A stretch of 30,387 bases of DNA. It comes from an uncultured Lachnospiraceae bacterium. Lineage in GTDB: Bacteria > Bacillota > Clostridia > Lachnospirales > Lachnospiraceae. Each line of letters begins with the position of its first letter. Within the stretch, counting starts at the first letter, position 1. Made by a program: the position numbers and the translations under genes. The stretch is from the NCBI GenBank assembly GCA_910587085.1, contig CAJUMC010000037.1, positions 1 to 30,387 on the forward strand, given 5' to 3'. This document shows positions 7,708 to 16,010 of this stretch, in pieces. The notes under the pieces were generated by a model. The model was not told where the DNA came from. It ran no database searches and saw only the letters and a program-made list of their open reading frames with translations.

Positions 7708-9240
7708 ATGGGATTGTTCGGATTCGGAAAGAAAAATAAACGGAATGCCGGGGAGACGGAGCAGGAGAGCTTTGCCGCGGTGGAACGGGAGGCGGATACC
7801 TTTGAGCCGGGGGATTTGATGTTTGAAATTGACGGAGTGCATCCCTGGAATGAGCAGGGCAGCGTGCTGATCGGGCGGATGACGGGCGGCGAGCTGCTGC
7901 CGGGAACAAGGGTATCCTACCACGGCGCGGACGGAAAAAGGGTTTTTGACTGCACGGTCGAAACGGTTGAACAGGGCGGGAGGGCGCTCAAGAAGGGCTC
8001 GGCCTGCTGCTTCGGCGTGTACGGGCCGGTTTTTTCCCTGGTTGTTCCGGACTTTGCGCCGAATGCCTTCTGTGTGGGGAATACCATCCGCCGCAGGGCC
8101 GGCGAGGAGGCGCTTTCGCCGGTGCTGGAAGCATTTGAGGCGTGCCGGATGACAAAGGAGCGGACGCAGGCCGTACAGGAAACGCTCCGGGGCGAGGAAC
8201 TGACGGAGGAAGCCTGCGCTTCGTTTTCCATCCAGGAGCTGATCTGCGCGCTTTCCTTCGTGAGGACGGAGGAAAAAAATGCGGAGGAGGATGCGGAGGC
8301 AGAAGAGTGGAAACGCAGAAGCGGGCTGCTTTACTCCTGCATGCTGGAAAAAATCAAGTCGGCGGACGCCGTCTACATGACCTTCGACAAAGCGACCGGT
8401 TTCCCGTTCTACAACAACGGCATGGTCGATCTGTACTCCAGAAAAGAATACGCGGAGCTCGCCGTGCTCTACTACCAGGAAATGTTCCGCGAGCTGGAGG
8501 TGCGCGAGCTGACCGTGCTGCCTGCGGAAGTCCGCTTCCCCGACGGGCCGTCTGCGGAGGAACAGCCGGATAAGAGAATCCCGGCCTTCGCGATGCTGTA
8601 CTATCTCGGAATGGAGCGGGTAATGATCGACAACGGCTTTTACCGGGCATTGATCGGGCGCGCGGAGGTGCTGCCGCCGCCGGACTATACCGGAAAGCCG
8701 GAGGCCCAGATTCCGGTGATAAATCCGGCGCTTCGCACCCGCATGCTTGACTTTTTCGGGGAGGTTCGCTGGAAGGTTAGTTATGACAAGCGCACGGAGG
8801 TGCTTCAGACAAAGGAGCAGGCAATGCTTGCGGAGGTCGCGAAGAGCCGGCTGCTCGTGCCGATGCGCTGCGAGGGGACGATGCAGAAAAAGCCGGGGGA
8901 AAATCAGCTTGTGCTCGGCAAGGGAGCAAAGCTGCTGTTCGCTGCGATCAAAAATACGGCCGGCGAGAGCTACACGCCGGTTTTCACCGATATTACCGAG
9001 TTTGCCAAGCTGTATCCGATGAAGGAATGGGGGGCGACCGTCATGACGATCCGGGATGTGATCAACGTCAACAAGGGCGTGGGCATCGCGGTGAATCCGG
9101 CGGGGGAAAACCTTGTTCTGAAGGAGCGGGCGATCACCGCGATCCGCGAGCTGCTGGACGGGCCGAAGGAGCAGGAACGCGCGCAGGAGGATATGGAGCA
9201 GGAAGGTACGGAGCAGGAGGATACAAAACAGAAGGCGTGA
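7708..9240 (+). CDS. SseB-domain protein with an EF-Tu-domain-2-like N-terminal barrel
   Basis: A 510-residue cytoplasmic protein. Residues ~30-110 ('EIDGVHPWNEQGSVLIGRMT', 'LLPGTRVSYHGADGKRVFDC') resemble the beta-barrel found as domain 2 of translation GTPases. The C-terminal third ('SRLLVPMRCEGTM', 'KLLFAAIKNTAGESYTPVFT', 'AVNPAGENLVLKERAI') matches the SseB fold, named for enhanced serine sensitivity in E. coli and found in many stand-alone or immunity-like proteins. The middle holds a helical segment with an acidic stretch. The final ~25 residues are Glu/Gln repeats of the type EQE-G-T/D. GGAGG at 7697-7701 marks ATG 7708. It leads a same-strand run with rsmE, a desulfurase and thiI. The biochemical role is unknown; domain calls are by eye. 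Confidence 0.75.
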   Translation: MGLFGFGKKNKRNAGETEQESFAAVEREADTFEPGDLMFEIDGVHPWNEQGSVLIGRMTGGELLPGTRVSYHGADGKRVFDCTVETVEQGGRALKKGSACCFGVYGPVFSLVVPDFAPNAFCVGNTIRRRAGEEALSPVLEAFEACRMTKERTQAVQETLRGEELTEEACASFSIQELICALSFVRTEEKNAEEDAEAEEWKRRSGLLYSCMLEKIKSADAVYMTFDKATGFPFYNNGMVDLYSRKEYAELAVLYYQEMFRELEVRELTVLPAEVRFPDGPSAEEQPDKRIPAFAMLYYLGMERVMIDNGFYRALIGRAEVLPPPDYTGKPEAQIPVINPALRTRMLDFFGEVRWKVSYDKRTEVLQTKEQAMLAEVAKSRLLVPMRCEGTMQKKPGENQLVLGKGAKLLFAAIKNTAGESYTPVFTDITEFAKLYPMKEWGATVMTIRDVINVNKGVGIAVNPAGENLVLKERAITAIRELLDGPKEQERAQEDMEQEGTEQEDTKQKA

Positions 9241-9250
9241 GGCGGAAACT

Positions 9251-10027
9251 ATGTACCGTTTTTATGTGGAAAAAAGCGAGATCCAGAGCGGCGAAGTAAG
9301 GCTGACGGGGGAGGATCACAACCATATCCGCAATGTACTGCGCATGCAGCCGGGCCAGGAGATTACGGTCTGCGACGGCGAGGGAACGGATTATCTCTGC
9401 CGTCTGAAGGAGCTTGACAGGGAGCAGGTTACGGCGGAGCTTCTAAGCGGGAAGCCCTCGCAGACGGAACTCCCGGTTCAGCTTGTCCTGTATCAGGGAC
9501 TTCCGAAAAAGGATAAAATGGAGCTTATCATCCAGAAAGCGGTTGAACTCGGCGCGTCACGGATCGTCCCCGTAATGACAAAGCGGACAGTGGTACGGCT
9601 GGAGGATGAAAAAAAGGAGGCCAGAAAGCGGGAGCGCTGGCAGTCCATTGCGCGCGCCGCAGCCATGCAGTCCATGCGCGGCATTATCCCGCAGGTAAGC
9701 CCGGTGATTCCATTTTCCGGCGCGCTGCGGGAGGCGTCCGGGCTCGGCAGCGCGGTGATCCCTTATGAGTGCGCGCGGGGGATCGAAGAAACGAGACGGT
9801 TCATTGCCGGACTGGCCGAAAAACGCGCGGGTTCCGTGGGAATTTTCATCGGGCCGGAGGGCGGCTTTGCGCCGGAGGAGATTACGGCGGCCGCGGCGGC
9901 CGGCGTGTGTCCGATTACACTTGGAAGGCGCATTCTGCGGACGGAGACGGCGGGGCTTGCTGCGCTGTCCATTCTGATGCTTGCGTTCGAGGAGGACGGG
10001 GCGGAAGGAGAGGCTGCGGGAAATTGA
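9251..10027 (+). CDS. rsmE: 16S rRNA (uracil(1498)-N(3))-methyltransferase RsmE
   Basis: A 258-residue SPOUT methyltransferase that methylates N3 of U1498 in helix 44 of 16S rRNA with SAM. It starts with the PUA-like 'YRFYVEKSEIQSGEVRLTGE' and 'HNHIRNVLRMQPGQEITVCD'. The SPOUT domain shows 'QKAVELGASRIVPVMTKRTV', 'RWQSIARAAAMQSMRG' and the knot 'IGPEGGFAPEEI' with 'LGRRILRTETA'. Length is typical. The gene begins 10 nt after the SseB-domain stop, so the two are surely co-transcribed. In many Firmicutes rsmE follows prmA; here that neighbour is missing. Confidence 0.96.
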   Translation: MYRFYVEKSEIQSGEVRLTGEDHNHIRNVLRMQPGQEITVCDGEGTDYLCRLKELDREQVTAELLSGKPSQTELPVQLVLYQGLPKKDKMELIIQKAVELGASRIVPVMTKRTVVRLEDEKKEARKRERWQSIARAAAMQSMRGIIPQVSPVIPFSGALREASGLGSAVIPYECARGIEETRRFIAGLAEKRAGSVGIFIGPEGGFAPEEITAAAAAGVCPITLGRRILRTETAGLAALSILMLAFEEDGAEGEAAGN

Positions 10028-10115
10028 CGGTGCTGAACCGGCAGCGGGATGCCGCAATGCAAAAGCCGCCGGGGAGTGCGGGAAGCAACGATATACGGAA
10101 CGGGAGCATCGGAAA

Positions 10116-11276
10116 ATGGAAGCATACTTGGATAATGCGGCGACGACCAGGGTTTCGGACGGCGTCAGGGAGATAATGGAGCGGACGATGGCGGTCGATT
10201 TCGGCAATCCGTCCTCCAAGCACAGAAAAGGAATGGAGGCGGAGCGCTATCTTAGGGACGCCGCGGAGCAGGCGGCAAAGTCACTGCGGGCGGAGCCGAA
10301 GGAGATTGTGTTTACGTCCGGCGGCACGGAAGCCAATAATCTGGCGCTGATCGGAACCGCGCTGGCGATGCGGCGCAGGGGAAAGCATCTGATTGCCGCG
10401 CAGTTTGAGCACGCCTCCGTAAACAGCCCGCTGCTGTTTCTCGAGGAAATGGGCTTTGACATTGATTTTGTCCCGGTGGACGGGCAGGGTCATGTGTGCC
10501 TGTCCAGGCTGTGCAGCCTGGTGCGCCCGGATACCGTTCTGGTATCTTTGATGTACGTAAATAACGAGATCGGGGCCGTGCAGGATATCGCGGCGCTTTC
10601 CGCAGCCGTGAAGAAAAAAAATCCCGGGGTTCTGTTTCATTCGGACGCGGTGCAGGCCTACGGGAAATACCGCATCCATCCGAAAAAGGAGGGGATTGAC
10701 CTCCTGAGCGTCAGCGGGCATAAAATTCACGGGCCGAAGGGGAGCGGCTTCCTTTATATCCGGGAGGGAGTCCGCATCCGTCCGATCCTGTGGGGCGGAG
10801 GACAGCAGAGAGGGCTGCGCTCCGGCACGGAAAATGTGCCTGCCATTGCCGGGCTGGGCTGTGCAGTCAGGGAGATCTATGAGGAGCACGAGAGCAAGAT
10901 AAGCCGCATGTACGGGCTGAAGGAGCATCTGATCGGGAGGCTTGCGGCGCTTCCAGGGGTGACGGTGAACGCGGTGTCAGAGCCGATTACCGGCTGCGCT
11001 CCCCATATTGTGAGTGCAAGCTTTGAGGGTGTGCGCAGCGAGGTGCTTCTGCATGCGCTGGAGGAGCGCGGGGTGTATGTTTCCTCGGGTTCTGCATGCT
11101 CATCAAACCATCCGGGCATCAGCGGAAGCCTCCGGGCAATCGGGCTGCGGGAGGATCTGCTGGATTCCACGCTGCGGTTCAGTTTTTCGGTGTACACCCG
11201 GGAGAACGAAATTGATTACGCGGCTTTACAGCTTGGCGAGCTGCTGCCGGTGCTGCGCAGGTACACGAAGCGGTGA
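10116..11276 (+). CDS. Cysteine desulfurase (NifS/IscS family)
   Basis: A 386-residue PLP enzyme that takes sulfur from cysteine to form a protein persulfide and alanine. It opens 'MEAYLDNAATTRVSDGVREI'. 'FTSGGTEANNLALIGTALAM' is the PLP phosphate region, 'FHSDAVQAYGKYRI' holds the ring-stacking Asp/Gln, and 'VSGHKIHGPKGSGFLY' carries the Schiff-base lysine. The mobile loop 'SSGSACSSNHPG' carries the catalytic cysteine. ATG 10116 is chosen because family sequence begins exactly there. The frame is open from 9981 but the preceding ~45 residues overlap the rsmE end and are not family-like. It lies directly before thiI, like nifZ-thiI in Bacillus subtilis, which suggests it is the dedicated sulfur donor for ThiI. 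Confidence 0.95.
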   Translation: MEAYLDNAATTRVSDGVREIMERTMAVDFGNPSSKHRKGMEAERYLRDAAEQAAKSLRAEPKEIVFTSGGTEANNLALIGTALAMRRRGKHLIAAQFEHASVNSPLLFLEEMGFDIDFVPVDGQGHVCLSRLCSLVRPDTVLVSLMYVNNEIGAVQDIAALSAAVKKKNPGVLFHSDAVQAYGKYRIHPKKEGIDLLSVSGHKIHGPKGSGFLYIREGVRIRPILWGGGQQRGLRSGTENVPAIAGLGCAVREIYEEHESKISRMYGLKEHLIGRLAALPGVTVNAVSEPITGCAPHIVSASFEGVRSEVLLHALEERGVYVSSGSACSSNHPGISGSLRAIGLREDLLDSTLRFSFSVYTRENEIDYAALQLGELLPVLRRYTKR

Positions 11277-11353
11277 ACCGGCCGATAAAGAGAAAAACCG
11301 GACGATAAAGAAGAAAAAATGTAAAAATAATACAGAAAATTGAGGAACTGGAA

Positions 11354-12529
11354 ATGTACAGAGCATTTTTGATTAAATATGCGGAAATCGGTCTGAAGGG
11401 AAAGAACCGCTATATTTTTGAGAACGCGCTGCGTGACCGTGTCCAGGCGGCACTGGATCGCATCGGACGGTATCATGTCGTGCGCGAGCAGGGCAGAATT
11501 TTTGTGGAATGTCCGGAGGATTCGGATTACGACGAGACGGTCGAGGCGCTGCAGAAGGTGTTCGGCGTATCGGGAATCTGCCCGGTTGTCGTGATTGACA
11601 GTATGGAGTGGGACGACATTACCGGGGGTGTCGGCGCCTACGTGGAGGAATTTTACGAGGAGCAGAATTTTACCTTCAAGGTGGAAGCAAAGCGAGCGAG
11701 CAAACAATATCCGATGACCTCGCCGGAAATCTGTGCCGAGATGGGGGCCTATCTGCTGGGCCGCTTCCCGGCGTTGCGGGTGGATGTACACCATCCGGAG
11801 GTCAGCATCCATGTGGAGCTTCGGACCAAAACCTACGTCTATTCCAAAACGATCCCAGGACCTTGCGGCATGCCGGTCGGGACGGGCGGGAAGGCGATGC
11901 TCCTGCTCTCGGGCGGGATCGACAGCCCGGTAGCCGGATACATGATTGCGAAGCGCGGCGTGGCTGTTGAGGCGACTTATTTTCATGCGCCTCCCTACAC
12001 GAGCGAACGGGCAAAGCAGAAGGTTGTGGATCTGGCGCGTATTATTTCCGACTACACGGGACCGATCCGGCTGCATGTCGTGAATTTTACGGATATACAG
12101 CTTAGTATTTATGAGAACTGCCCGCACGAGGAGCTTACGATTATCATGCGGCGCTATATGATGCGGATCGCGGAGCATTTTGCGAAAAAGTCGGATTGCC
12201 TTGCGCTTGTCACGGGGGAGAGCATCGGCCAGGTCGCAAGCCAGACGCTGCAGAGCCTTCTGGCGACAAACGCCGTGTGCGGACTTCCGGTGTTCCGGCC
12301 GCTGATCGGCTTTGATAAGCAGGAGATTGTGACGATTGCGAAGAAGCTCAAGACCTTTGAGACGTCCATCGAGCCTTATGAGGACTGCTGTACAATCTTT
12401 GTTGCAAAGCATCCGGTGACAAAGCCGGTGCTCGCGGATATCGAGAAATCCGAGCAGCTGCTCGCGGAAAAAATCGACGGGCTGATGGAAACAGCGATTC
12501 AGACAGCAGAGCTGATCCGGGTGGGATAG
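11354..12529 (+). CDS. thiI: tRNA 4-thiouridine synthetase ThiI (no rhodanese domain)
   Basis: A 391-residue enzyme that adenylates U8 of tRNA and introduces sulfur to make 4-thiouridine. Its N-terminal ferredoxin-like region starts 'MYRAFLIKYAEIGLKGKNRY'. A THUMP domain follows ('FKVEAKRASKQYPMTSPEIC'). The PP-loop is 'LLLSGGIDSPVAGYMIAKRG', and later 'VTGESIGQVASQTLQSLLAT' is characteristic. The E. coli enzyme has an extra C-terminal rhodanese domain of ~100 residues with a catalytic cysteine; this one ends before it. As in B. subtilis, sulfur would then be passed directly by the desulfurase encoded just upstream. GAGGA 7 nt before the ATG supports the start. A role in thiazole synthesis is not excluded. 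Confidence 0.96.
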   Translation: MYRAFLIKYAEIGLKGKNRYIFENALRDRVQAALDRIGRYHVVREQGRIFVECPEDSDYDETVEALQKVFGVSGICPVVVIDSMEWDDITGGVGAYVEEFYEEQNFTFKVEAKRASKQYPMTSPEICAEMGAYLLGRFPALRVDVHHPEVSIHVELRTKTYVYSKTIPGPCGMPVGTGGKAMLLLSGGIDSPVAGYMIAKRGVAVEATYFHAPPYTSERAKQKVVDLARIISDYTGPIRLHVVNFTDIQLSIYENCPHEELTIIMRRYMMRIAEHFAKKSDCLALVTGESIGQVASQTLQSLLATNAVCGLPVFRPLIGFDKQEIVTIAKKLKTFETSIEPYEDCCTIFVAKHPVTKPVLADIEKSEQLLAEKIDGLMETAIQTAELIRVG

Positions 12530-12657
12530 GCGGAAGTGTGAAGGCAGGGGGAGGAAAAAGCAGAAGGCGGGAGAAGGCGGAATAGAGAAGAGACCGGCCT
12601 TTGCGCAGGGAGACAGCGGGAAGATGGAAGAATGTTGTGTGCGGGCTTCCGGTAAAC

Positions 12658-12685
12658 AAAAAAGAGGATACAGGTCTGTATCCTC
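12658..12685 (-). terminator. Rho-independent terminator of the HPr-like gene
   Basis: GAGGATACAG and CTGTATCCTC are perfect arms (12664-12685). On the minus strand they are followed by TTTTTT, 25 nt after the stop codon. Read on the plus strand the U-tract is absent, so it mainly serves the minus-strand gene. Confidence 0.88.
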
Positions 12686-12710
12686 CCCCAAAAACAGCGT
12701 TTCCCCCGGA

Positions 12711-12944
12711 TCACTCCACGATGTAAGGCTTCAATATTTCGAGAACCTTCTCCACGTTGTCCTCGCCGTGAATGTTCAGCTCGATCGGCTTGGACAGGTC
12801 GAGGCTGAAGATGCCCATAATGGACTTCGCGTCGATCACATATCTGCCGGAGATCAGGTCGAAATCGGTGTCAAACTTGGTGACATCATTGACAAAAGCC
12901 TTTACCTTATCAATGGAATTAAGCGAAATGTTAACGGTCTTCAT
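12711..12944 (-). CDS. HPr-like protein lacking the phosphorylatable histidine
   Basis: A 77-residue single-domain protein of the HPr fold. It starts 'MKTVNISLNSIDKVKAFVND', has 'YVIDAKSIMGIFSLDLSKPI' (matching the region around the regulatory Ser46 of Gram-positive HPr), and ends in the helix 'EDNVEKVLEILKPYIVE'. The active-site motif GLHARPA with His15 is not present: the equivalent stretch reads 'LNSIDKVKAF'. It therefore cannot carry a PTS phosphate in the normal way. A regulatory role through the Ser46-like serine, as for Crh, is an inference. AAGGAGGAG precedes the ATG. It is monocistronic, with its own promoter and terminator, opposite to its neighbours. Confidence 0.88.
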   Translation of the reverse strand: MKTVNISLNSIDKVKAFVNDVTKFDTDFDLISGRYVIDAKSIMGIFSLDLSKPIELNIHGEDNVEKVLEILKPYIVE

Positions 12945-13000
12945 AGAAACTCCTCCTTCATAAAATGGCATTGTGAGTGCGCGGGCGCACCCCTGTCTTT

Positions 13001-13029
13001 ATAGTATAATTTGCGCAGTTCATTGTCAA
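13001..13029 (-). promoter_or_regulatory. Promoter of the HPr-like gene
   Basis: On the minus strand a perfect TTGACA (13024-13029), 17 nt, TACTAT (13001-13006). The resulting ~50-nt leader contains a perfect 6-bp palindromic hairpin, GTGCGC-GG-GCGCAC, at 12977-12990. Confidence 0.78.
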
Positions 13030-13149
13030 TATGCAAAGTCAATAAAAATCGCCGCAGCATTTTAGGATAATGGTTAATTTGGATAAAACAGGCGCAGCGC
13101 GGCTTGGAAAATGCGGCGGCTACAAAACGGAAACGAGAGGTCGGATATT

Positions 13150-14526
13150 ATGCGGGATACAGCGGGGCAGCCGCTTGCCGGGAGGACGGCGGCATTTCTT
13201 TCCCTTGGCTGCAAGGTGAACTCCTACGAGACGGAGGCGATGCGCAGGCTTTTTGAGGAGGCGGGGGCGCGGACGGTCAGCTTTGATGAGACGGCGGATT
13301 TTTATGTTGTCAATACCTGTACGGTGACAAACATTGCCGACCGGAAGTCGCGCCAGATGCTGCACCGGGCAAAAAAGCTTAATCCGGACGGGGTGGTTGC
13401 AGCGGTCGGCTGCTATGTGCAGGCCTCGGAGGAGCAGGTGCGTGCGGATGAGGCGGTGGATATTCTCATCGGCAATCAGCAGAAGGGGGAGATTGTCGGG
13501 CTTGTACTCGATTTCCTGGAGGGGCGGAAGCCGCAGCCGCTTGCCGATCTGAGCCGGGCGTGCCGGTATGAGGAGCTGAAGCTTGATACGGTGGAGGAAA
13601 GGACGCGCGCCTGCATTAAAATTCAGGACGGCTGCAATCAGTTCTGCAGCTACTGTATTATCCCGTTTGCGCGCGGGCGCATCCGCAGCCGGCGGGAGGA
13701 GGACATTCTGGCGGAGGCGGAGCGCCTGACTGCACAGGGCTACCGGGAGCTTGTGCTGACCGGGATTCATCTGTCATCCTACGGCTTTGAGGCATATCCG
13801 GAGAAGCAGCGCTTTGCGCTGCGGATTCCGGGGGAACCGGCGCCGCTCCTCACGCTGATTCAAAAGCTGAACCGCGTGCCGGGGCTGGAACGGCTCCGGC
13901 TCGGGTCGCTCGAGCCGCGCATTGTCACGGAGGAGTTTGCGGCGGGGCTCGCCGGCACAAAAGTATGCCCGCATTTTCATCTCTCTCTGCAGAGCGGCTG
14001 CGATGCGACCCTTGCGCGGATGAACCGCCGGTATAATACGGCGGACTACCGCGAAAGCTGCGCCGTTCTCCGGCGGAATTTTGAAAATCCTGCCGTGACG
14101 ACCGATGTGATCGTCGGCTTTCCGGGCGAGACGGAGGAGGAGTTTGCGGCGACCAGGCAGTTTGTCGAGGAAATCGGCTTTGCGCAGATGCATATATTCA
14201 AATATTCCCGGCGCAGGGGCACAAAAGCTGCCGGGCTGCCGGGGCAGCTGCCGGAGCAGAAAAAGGCGCAGAGAAGCGAGGAGCTGCTTGCGCTGGAGCG
14301 GAGGCTTCGTCTTTCCTATGAGGCGTCCTTTGCCGGGCAGGAAACAAAAATCCTGTTTGAGGAGGCGGCAGAGCTTGGCGGGCAGAGATATATGACCGGT
14401 CATAACGAGCGCTATGTCCGCTTTGCGGTGCGCACGGAGGAGGACTGGTCAAACCGGATTCTTACCTGCCGGGCATCCGGAAACCGGATCGGCGGACAGC
14501 AGGAAGCATTTGTCTGCGGGGAGTGA
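13150..14526 (+). CDS. mtaB: tRNA t6A37 methylthiotransferase MtaB
   Basis: A 458-residue radical-SAM enzyme that converts t6A to ms2t6A at position 37 of ANN-reading tRNAs. The N-terminal methylthiotransferase domain has its three cluster cysteines in 'SLGCKVNSYETE', 'VNTCTVTNIAD' and 'VGCYVQ'. The radical-SAM cluster is 'DGCNQFCSYCIIPFARGRIR' (C-x3-C-x2-C). 'TGIHLSSYG', 'RLGSLEPRIV', 'HFHLSLQSGCDATL' and 'TDVIVGFPGETEEEF' are the later conserved blocks. A TRAM-like end follows. The wording of the motifs fits MtaB rather than MiaB. ATG 13150 has GAGAGG 9 nt before it; an ATG at 13111 lacks such a site. Confidence 0.95.
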   Translation: MRDTAGQPLAGRTAAFLSLGCKVNSYETEAMRRLFEEAGARTVSFDETADFYVVNTCTVTNIADRKSRQMLHRAKKLNPDGVVAAVGCYVQASEEQVRADEAVDILIGNQQKGEIVGLVLDFLEGRKPQPLADLSRACRYEELKLDTVEERTRACIKIQDGCNQFCSYCIIPFARGRIRSRREEDILAEAERLTAQGYRELVLTGIHLSSYGFEAYPEKQRFALRIPGEPAPLLTLIQKLNRVPGLERLRLGSLEPRIVTEEFAAGLAGTKVCPHFHLSLQSGCDATLARMNRRYNTADYRESCAVLRRNFENPAVTTDVIVGFPGETEEEFAATRQFVEEIGFAQMHIFKYSRRRGTKAAGLPGQLPEQKKAQRSEELLALERRLRLSYEASFAGQETKILFEEAAELGGQRYMTGHNERYVRFAVRTEEDWSNRILTCRASGNRIGGQQEAFVCGE

Positions 14527-14619
14527 GCCGGATAGATTATATATGTTCTGAGAAAAACAGGGTCCGCAGACGGCAATACTGCAATTTTGTGAAGATTTTC
14601 TGAAATGGAAGAAAATACA

Positions 14620-14648
14620 TTGAAATTTTCGAACATTTGTATTATCAT
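14620..14648 (+). promoter_or_regulatory. Promoter of the ireB-ruvX-DUF1292 operon
   Basis: TTGAAA (14620-14625), 17 nt, TATCAT (14643-14648), in an AT-rich stretch 58 nt before the IreB start. It sits after the mtaB stop. Confidence 0.6.
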
Positions 14649-14705
14649 ATAGATAAGCGTTTTTATCGGCAGTAGAATGGGGAAGAGCAAAGGATGTGAA
14701 GAGGC

Positions 14706-14972
14706 ATGCAGGAATTATCCAGTACGCAGTATTTCAGAGCTCAGAAAGATCCGGAGCAGGGAGTCAGGGATGTGATCGACATGGTGTATCGCGCACTGAC
14801 GGAAAAGGGATACAATCCGGTGAATCAGATTGTCGGCTATGTCATGTCGGGTGATCCCACCTATATCACGAGCCATCTCGGGGCGCGCAGCCTTATTATG
14901 AAGGTGGAGCGGGACGAGATTATTGAGGAGCTTCTGAAGGACTATATCCGGAATCATTTTGACGGCGAGTGA
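14706..14972 (+). CDS. ireB: IreB family regulatory phosphoprotein (UPF0297)
   Basis: An 88-residue protein matching the IreB/UPF0297 family along its whole length: 'GVRDVIDMVYRALTEKGYNP', 'VNQIVGYVMSGDPTYITSHL' and 'GARSLIMKVERDEIIEELLK'. In Enterococcus faecalis IreB is a substrate of the Ser/Thr kinase IreK, phosphorylated on N-terminal threonines, and dampens cephalosporin tolerance. Here Thr7 ('ELSSTQYF') is in the corresponding tail. AAAGGA precedes the ATG. It is followed 17 nt later by ruvX and then a DUF1292 gene, the constant order in Firmicutes (yrzL-yrrK-yrzB). Confidence 0.95.
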   Translation: MQELSSTQYFRAQKDPEQGVRDVIDMVYRALTEKGYNPVNQIVGYVMSGDPTYITSHLGARSLIMKVERDEIIEELLKDYIRNHFDGE

Positions 14973-14989
14973 GCGGAACGGGGAGCAAT

Positions 14990-15499
14990 ATGAGAATTAT
15001 GGGACTGGACGTCGGGGCGATGACGGTCGGCGTGGCCATCAGCGATGAGCTGTTCTGCACGGCGCAGGGGATCGAGGTAATACGGCGCAAACAGGAAAAT
15101 AAGCTGCGCCAGACTTATGCGCGCATCGAACAGCTGATTGAGGAATACTCGGTCGGGCTTGTCGTGATCGGCTATCCGAAGAATATGGACAACACCGTCG
15201 GTGAGAGGGCGGAAAAATCCGAGAGCTTTGCGGCGGATATCCGGCGCAGAACAGGATTGGAAACCGTGCTCTGGGACGAGCGTCTCACAACCGTCTCGGC
15301 ACACCGCGTCCTGGATCTCGCAGAGCTGAGCTTCCGCCGGAAAAATGAAGTGGTGGATAAGCTTGCTGCTGTTTTGATCCTGCAGAATTATCTCGACTGG
15401 CGGAGTGCCGGTCATGGGAAGACGGACGGGCAGAGCGGTATCCGGGCAGTTCCAAACGATCCTGCAGCCGGTTCCGGCCGGGAGAGGACGGACGAGTAG
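14990..15499 (+). CDS. ruvX: YqgF/RuvX family nuclease (pre-16S rRNA processing or Holliday junction resolvase)
   Basis: A 169-residue RNase H-fold protein. 'MRIMGLDVGAMTVGVAISDE' contains the first catalytic aspartate, 'LVVIGYPKNMDNTVGERA' the central strand and loop, 'VLWDERLTTVSAHRVL' the second acidic site, and 'EVVDKLAAVLILQNYLD' the last helix with its aspartate. The family trims the 5' end of 16S rRNA in E. coli (YqgF) and has been proposed as a Holliday junction resolvase. GGGGAG upstream supports ATG 14990 over a start at 14969. The last ~25 residues, after 'YLDWRS', are a non-conserved hydrophilic tail. Confidence 0.95.
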   Translation: MRIMGLDVGAMTVGVAISDELFCTAQGIEVIRRKQENKLRQTYARIEQLIEEYSVGLVVIGYPKNMDNTVGERAEKSESFAADIRRRTGLETVLWDERLTTVSAHRVLDLAELSFRRKNEVVDKLAAVLILQNYLDWRSAGHGKTDGQSGIRAVPNDPAAGSGRERTDE

Positions 15500-15561
15500 A
15501 CGGATATCGGGCGGATTTGCCGCAACCGGCAAAAGGACGGTGCGGCGCAGAAAGGTTTTGA

Positions 15562-15882
15562 ATGGGTACGGAGAATTCGGGAGACAGGAAAATTCCGTTT
15601 CAGACCGGCGACGGTGAAACGGTCTGGTTTTATGTGCTGGAGCAGACCAGATTTTACGGCATGAACTATCTGCTGGTGACGGAGGATGCGGACGGGGAGG
15701 AGACGGAGGTCTATATCCTGAAGGATACGTCGCGTGAGGATTCCGGGGAAGCAGTGTACGAAATGGTTGAGGACGGGCAGGAGCTGGCCGCGGTTGCGGG
15801 CCTGTTCCGGGAACTGCTTGAGGACGCGGAGCTCGTGGAGGATAATGAGAATGCCGGAGATGCTGCTGAGCCGGCAGAATAA
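15562..15882 (+). CDS. DUF1292 domain protein (YrzB-like)
   Basis: A 106-residue acidic protein. 'KIPFQTGDGETVWFYVLEQT', 'YGMNYLLVTEDADGEETEVY' and 'ILKDTSREDSGEAVYEMVED' match DUF1292, the standard third gene after ireB and ruvX. Its function is unknown. The C-terminal ~25 residues are almost all Glu, Asp, Asn and Ala. AAAGG lies ~7 nt before the ATG, and 62 nt separate it from ruvX, so it is probably in the same transcript. Confidence 0.9.
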   Translation: MGTENSGDRKIPFQTGDGETVWFYVLEQTRFYGMNYLLVTEDADGEETEVYILKDTSREDSGEAVYEMVEDGQELAAVAGLFRELLEDAELVEDNENAGDAAEPAE

Positions 15883-15980
15883 TTAAAATTTGAACGGTAA
15901 TTTGTCCGAGGCAGAAAAAAAGTTCTGGAAATGGGCAAAATACAGATAGATAAGTAACGGAAGTGCAGAGAACAGACGGC

Positions 15981-16010
15981 GGAGAGTTTCGCGTATGGAA
16001 CTCTTCTTTA
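15981..16010 (+). terminator. Probable terminator after the ireB operon
   Basis: GGAGAGTT and AACTCTTC form an 8-bp stem (one G-T pair) with a 10-nt loop, followed by TTTATT. It lies ~100 nt after the DUF1292 stop and before the RNase J gene. Confidence 0.45.

Noticed and set aside
11216..12691. 491-codon open frame on the minus strand
   Set aside because: Antisense shadow of thiI and the desulfurase end; no recognisable domain and no ribosome site.
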